Positions 6,203 to 8,441 of a stretch of 8,441 bases of DNA are shown piece after piece. Below the pieces are notes generated by a model. It worked only from the letters and a program-made list of their open reading frames with translations, ran no database searches and was not told where the DNA came from. Within the stretch, counting starts at the first letter, position 1, and each line of letters starts with the position of its first letter. This DNA is from Bryobacteraceae bacterium. Lineage in GTDB: Bacteria; Acidobacteriota; Terriglobia; Bryobacterales; Bryobacteraceae. The stretch covers positions 1 through 8,441 of the forward strand of contig JADGHK010000079.1 in the NCBI GenBank assembly GCA_019686145.1, read 5' to 3'. A program made the position numbers and the translations under genes.

Positions 6203-8441
6203 ATGAGGGCCCTGGAGAATCCCAAGTTGAGGCTGGCTGAGCCGATTAAGCACCTCGTTGTTGTGCTGCATGCACCGGTAATCCTCGTTCTCGGCGCCTC
6301 CGGGATGATGCAAGGCGCGAACGAACCGCCAGTCACGCCCACCTTCCGCCAGTATTGCTTCGCCTGCCATGGCGGGAGCAAGCCAATGGCAGGTCTGAGT
6401 CTCGACAAACTCACGGCTCAGTTCTCCATCGGGGAGAATTTCCAGGAGTGGGAAAAAGTCGCGGCTGCGCTTGAGAAGAAAACGATGCCGCCCCAGAAGA
6501 TGCCGCAGCCGAACGACGAGCAGCGTCATCAGGCGGTCCGCTGGATTCGGACAAAGCTCGACGAGTTCGCAGCGAAGTATGCGGGAGATCCCGGGCGCGT
6601 TACTGTGCGGCGGCTGACCAGCGCAGAGTACGCCTACACGATCCAGGATCTGACCGGATTAGCCCTCAAGTTCGATCGCGACTTTGCCACGGACACCGTC
6701 GGCGGTGAGGGATTTACCAATTTCGGGGATGTACAGTTCATCGAGGAAGCGAACCTGGAACGGTACCTCGATGCTGCCAAAACCGTCGCCAGCCGTGCCG
6801 TGATCGGCTCGGGCCCGATTCACTTCTTCGCCGATCCCGGCGATACGGGGCTCGAACTGTCCGCCATCAGCCGGATTAAGGACATCTACCAAAAGTACGG
6901 CTTTCGCGCCGTCTCGGGAGAGGGCGGTAAGCCATACGGCTTGGAGCGATACGCCAAGGCGTTTTACGTTGCCTGGCGCTATCGCCATCGCGCAGCGCTG
7001 GGCGAAGCAACAGTCACTCTGAAGGAGCTCGCCGTCCGGGAGGGAATTACTCCGCGGTTTGCCGAGCATATATGGTCTGTCCTCAACCTGCCCTCGCCGA
7101 CCTACCCGACCTCCGATGTCGTTGCAAAATGGCAGAACCTGCCTGCCCCGGCTTCCGGGAACCGGGAGCAGGTTGTGAAGGAAGTCCGCGCGCGCTGCGA
7201 CGACATTCAGAAGTTTGTGACAGACTGGCCGCGCTGGCTGTTCGCAGCCGGGGATGCCGCGGAAGGCGGCCGTGGCGACGAGCGTTCCTTTGATCTCACG
7301 GAGGAGTCGCTGCAGGTCCGCTCGAAGCAGCGTCTGCGGTTCGTGCTGAGGGCGCGCCCGGACAAACCGAAGCGGGTTCATCTGTCTGTCCTGTCTGTGA
7401 ATCCGAACTCCCAGGACAGGCCCGTCGTGATCTGGAGTAACGGAGTTGTGCGCTTCCGGGGCACGGACCGTAGTCTCAAAGAGCCGCAGCCGCTCACCAG
7501 TGTGCTGGACGAGGCGACAAAAGCGCGGCTTGCGTTCGGCAAGCATCCGAACGGAAGCGCTCTGGACCCTCAGGCGTTCGCTCTTGCAAGCGACGCGAAG
7601 ATCTTCTTCGATGTGGTCGCGCCGCCAAATACAGGCGGGCTGGAGCTGGAGATCGACGCCGAAGTTGATTTGCGCGGTGCGGGAGACGCCATTGTCCGCT
7701 GCACGCTTTCCGATCGCGAATACAGAGTCCTGATGGGAGGGACACCCGTGTCCGCCCTGTTAGGGGACCCGCAGCATCCCGGCTTTAAGAAGTGGAAATC
7801 GGGGGTGCTGGAATTTGCAGCCCGGCTGCCGCAAAACTCGCAGGGTGAGCCGACGCCTTCCGATAAGGATCCGATCCCGCCGCCGTTCAACAACACCTAC
7901 AACCAGCCTGAACGCGATCACTATCACCTGAAGCTCAAGTATTACCGTCAGGATCAGTATCTGGTCGAGAACGTTCTCGAGGAAGCGACGCGAAAGGAGC
8001 TCGACCACGCGTGGAACGACCTGCTTTCTTCCTTCGAGTACCACGACGAGTTCCTGCGCTTCGTCGTGCAGAAGTTCAACCTGGGCCTGAAGGTGAAGAC
8101 GATTTCCGAGTTGAGCGAGGCTCAAATTGCGGCGCTGCCAGAGGAGCCGCGGAAGTATGTGAAGGCTCTGTACGCCGAGCACAAGGCGATCATGGAGTCC
8201 CGGAGGGCTGCGCAGCCTGGGCACGTGGAGGATTGCATTCAGTTCGCTGAAAAGGCCTGGCGGCGGCCGCTTACCGAATCGGAAAAGGAAAAACTGCGGG
8301 CGTTTTACAGAACAGCGCGAGATAAGTATCAGCTCGATCATCCGAAGGCGATCCGTTCGCTCCTGACCCGCATCCTCGTCTCTCCGGCGTTTCTCTTCCG
8401 GGTCGAGCAGGCCGGGCAGCTCGCCAAAGACCGGCCGCTGA
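6203..8441 (+). CDS. secreted mono-haem planctomycete-type cytochrome c / DUF1587-DUF1595 protein, 3' end cut
   Basis: The frame is open from ATG 6203 to the window edge (746 full codons). An in-frame stop at 6197-6199 makes this the first possible start. Residues about 16-39 (basic start, then HLVVVLHAPVILVLGASG) look like a signal peptide, so export is likely. One haem-binding CXXCH, C52-F-A-C55-H56, is followed by KKTMPP, whose methionine may be the sixth haem ligand; this is the planctomycete-type cytochrome c domain. Residues about 134-200 (VRRLTSAEYAYTIQDLTG onward) match DUF1587, and about 683-740 (AEKAWRRPLTESEKEKL, then LTRILVSPAFLFRVEQ) match DUF1595 running into DUF1592. The latter, DUF1588 and DUF1585 would be expected beyond the edge. 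Between the matched segments lie about 480 residues with a helical part and then a beta-rich part (about 355-520) that may be a carbohydrate-binding-type module. The biochemical role of the family is poorly known. Confidence 0.87.
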   Translation, partial: MRALENPKLRLAEPIKHLVVVLHAPVILVLGASGMMQGANEPPVTPTFRQYCFACHGGSKPMAGLSLDKLTAQFSIGENFQEWEKVAAALEKKTMPPQKMPQPNDEQRHQAVRWIRTKLDEFAAKYAGDPGRVTVRRLTSAEYAYTIQDLTGLALKFDRDFATDTVGGEGFTNFGDVQFIEEANLERYLDAAKTVASRAVIGSGPIHFFADPGDTGLELSAISRIKDIYQKYGFRAVSGEGGKPYGLERYAKAFYVAWRYRHRAALGEATVTLKELAVREGITPRFAEHIWSVLNLPSPTYPTSDVVAKWQNLPAPASGNREQVVKEVRARCDDIQKFVTDWPRWLFAAGDAAEGGRGDERSFDLTEESLQVRSKQRLRFVLRARPDKPKRVHLSVLSVNPNSQDRPVVIWSNGVVRFRGTDRSLKEPQPLTSVLDEATKARLAFGKHPNGSALDPQAFALASDAKIFFDVVAPPNTGGLELEIDAEVDLRGAGDAIVRCTLSDREYRVLMGGTPVSALLGDPQHPGFKKWKSGVLEFAARLPQNSQGEPTPSDKDPIPPPFNNTYNQPERDHYHLKLKYYRQDQYLVENVLEEATRKELDHAWNDLLSSFEYHDEFLRFVVQKFNLGLKVKTISELSEAQIAALPEEPRKYVKALYAEHKAIMESRRAAQPGHVEDCIQFAEKAWRRPLTESEKEKLRAFYRTARDKYQLDHPKAIRSLLTRILVSPAFLFRVEQAGQLAKDRPL

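Noticed and set aside
6659..7546. Minus-strand open frame of 295 codons opposite the cytochrome-type gene
   Set aside because: The plus strand there encodes the continuous DUF1587-containing protein; the antisense product has no recognisable features.
7760..8341. Minus-strand open frame of 193 codons rich in Leu, Val and Arg
   Set aside because: It is antisense to the region running into the DUF1595 segment, and its composition is what the complement of that coding sequence would give.

Overview
The window is G+C-rich and densely coded, and most likely comes from an acidobacterium of the Solibacter/Bryobacter type. The main reasons are a very long Oar-like TonB-dependent receptor with an N-terminal carboxypeptidase-regulatory domain next to a planctomycete-type cytochrome c/DUF1587/DUF1595 protein; both families are greatly expanded in that group. 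This assignment is inference from gene content. No rRNA, tRNA, transposase or CRISPR array was seen.

Layout. Positions 1-267 (+) hold the C-terminal end of a multipass membrane acyltransferase (DUF5009/NagX-like). Facing it, and ending 5 bases away, is a minus-strand cluster read from 2379 down to 273: a radical SAM protein with SPASM-type C-terminal cysteines, a MutT-type Nudix hydrolase 3 bases later, the Clp protease adaptor ClpS, and a 35-residue single-span membrane protein (273-380, TTG start) whose Shine-Dalgarno abuts the clpS stop codon. Only 30 bases separate the radical SAM start from a divergent plus-strand gene for an IscU/NifU-like Fe-S scaffold (2410-2769). It is followed by the 1072-residue Oar-like outer-membrane receptor (2811-6029). 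After a 173-base gap with a strong hairpin and a possible sigma70 promoter comes a secreted mono-haem DUF1587/DUF1595 protein (6203 to the window edge, incomplete).

How the parts may work together. The minus-strand cluster mixes protein turnover (ClpS), nucleotide-pool cleaning (Nudix), an unassigned radical SAM enzyme and a small membrane protein; close spacing suggests co-transcription, but no shared pathway can be read from the sequence. The receptor and the cytochrome-type protein are both exported and may belong to the polymer or carbohydrate uptake equipment of the cell envelope, but the hairpin and promoter between them suggest separate transcription.

The main points for a second look are the small gene after clpS, a ClpS whose predicted N-degron pocket differs from the E. 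coli protein at three positions, a scaffold protein lacking the third canonical cluster-ligand cysteine, and a large mixed helical/beta region between the DUF1587 and DUF1595 segments of the cytochrome-type protein. No clearly new multi-gene system was found.
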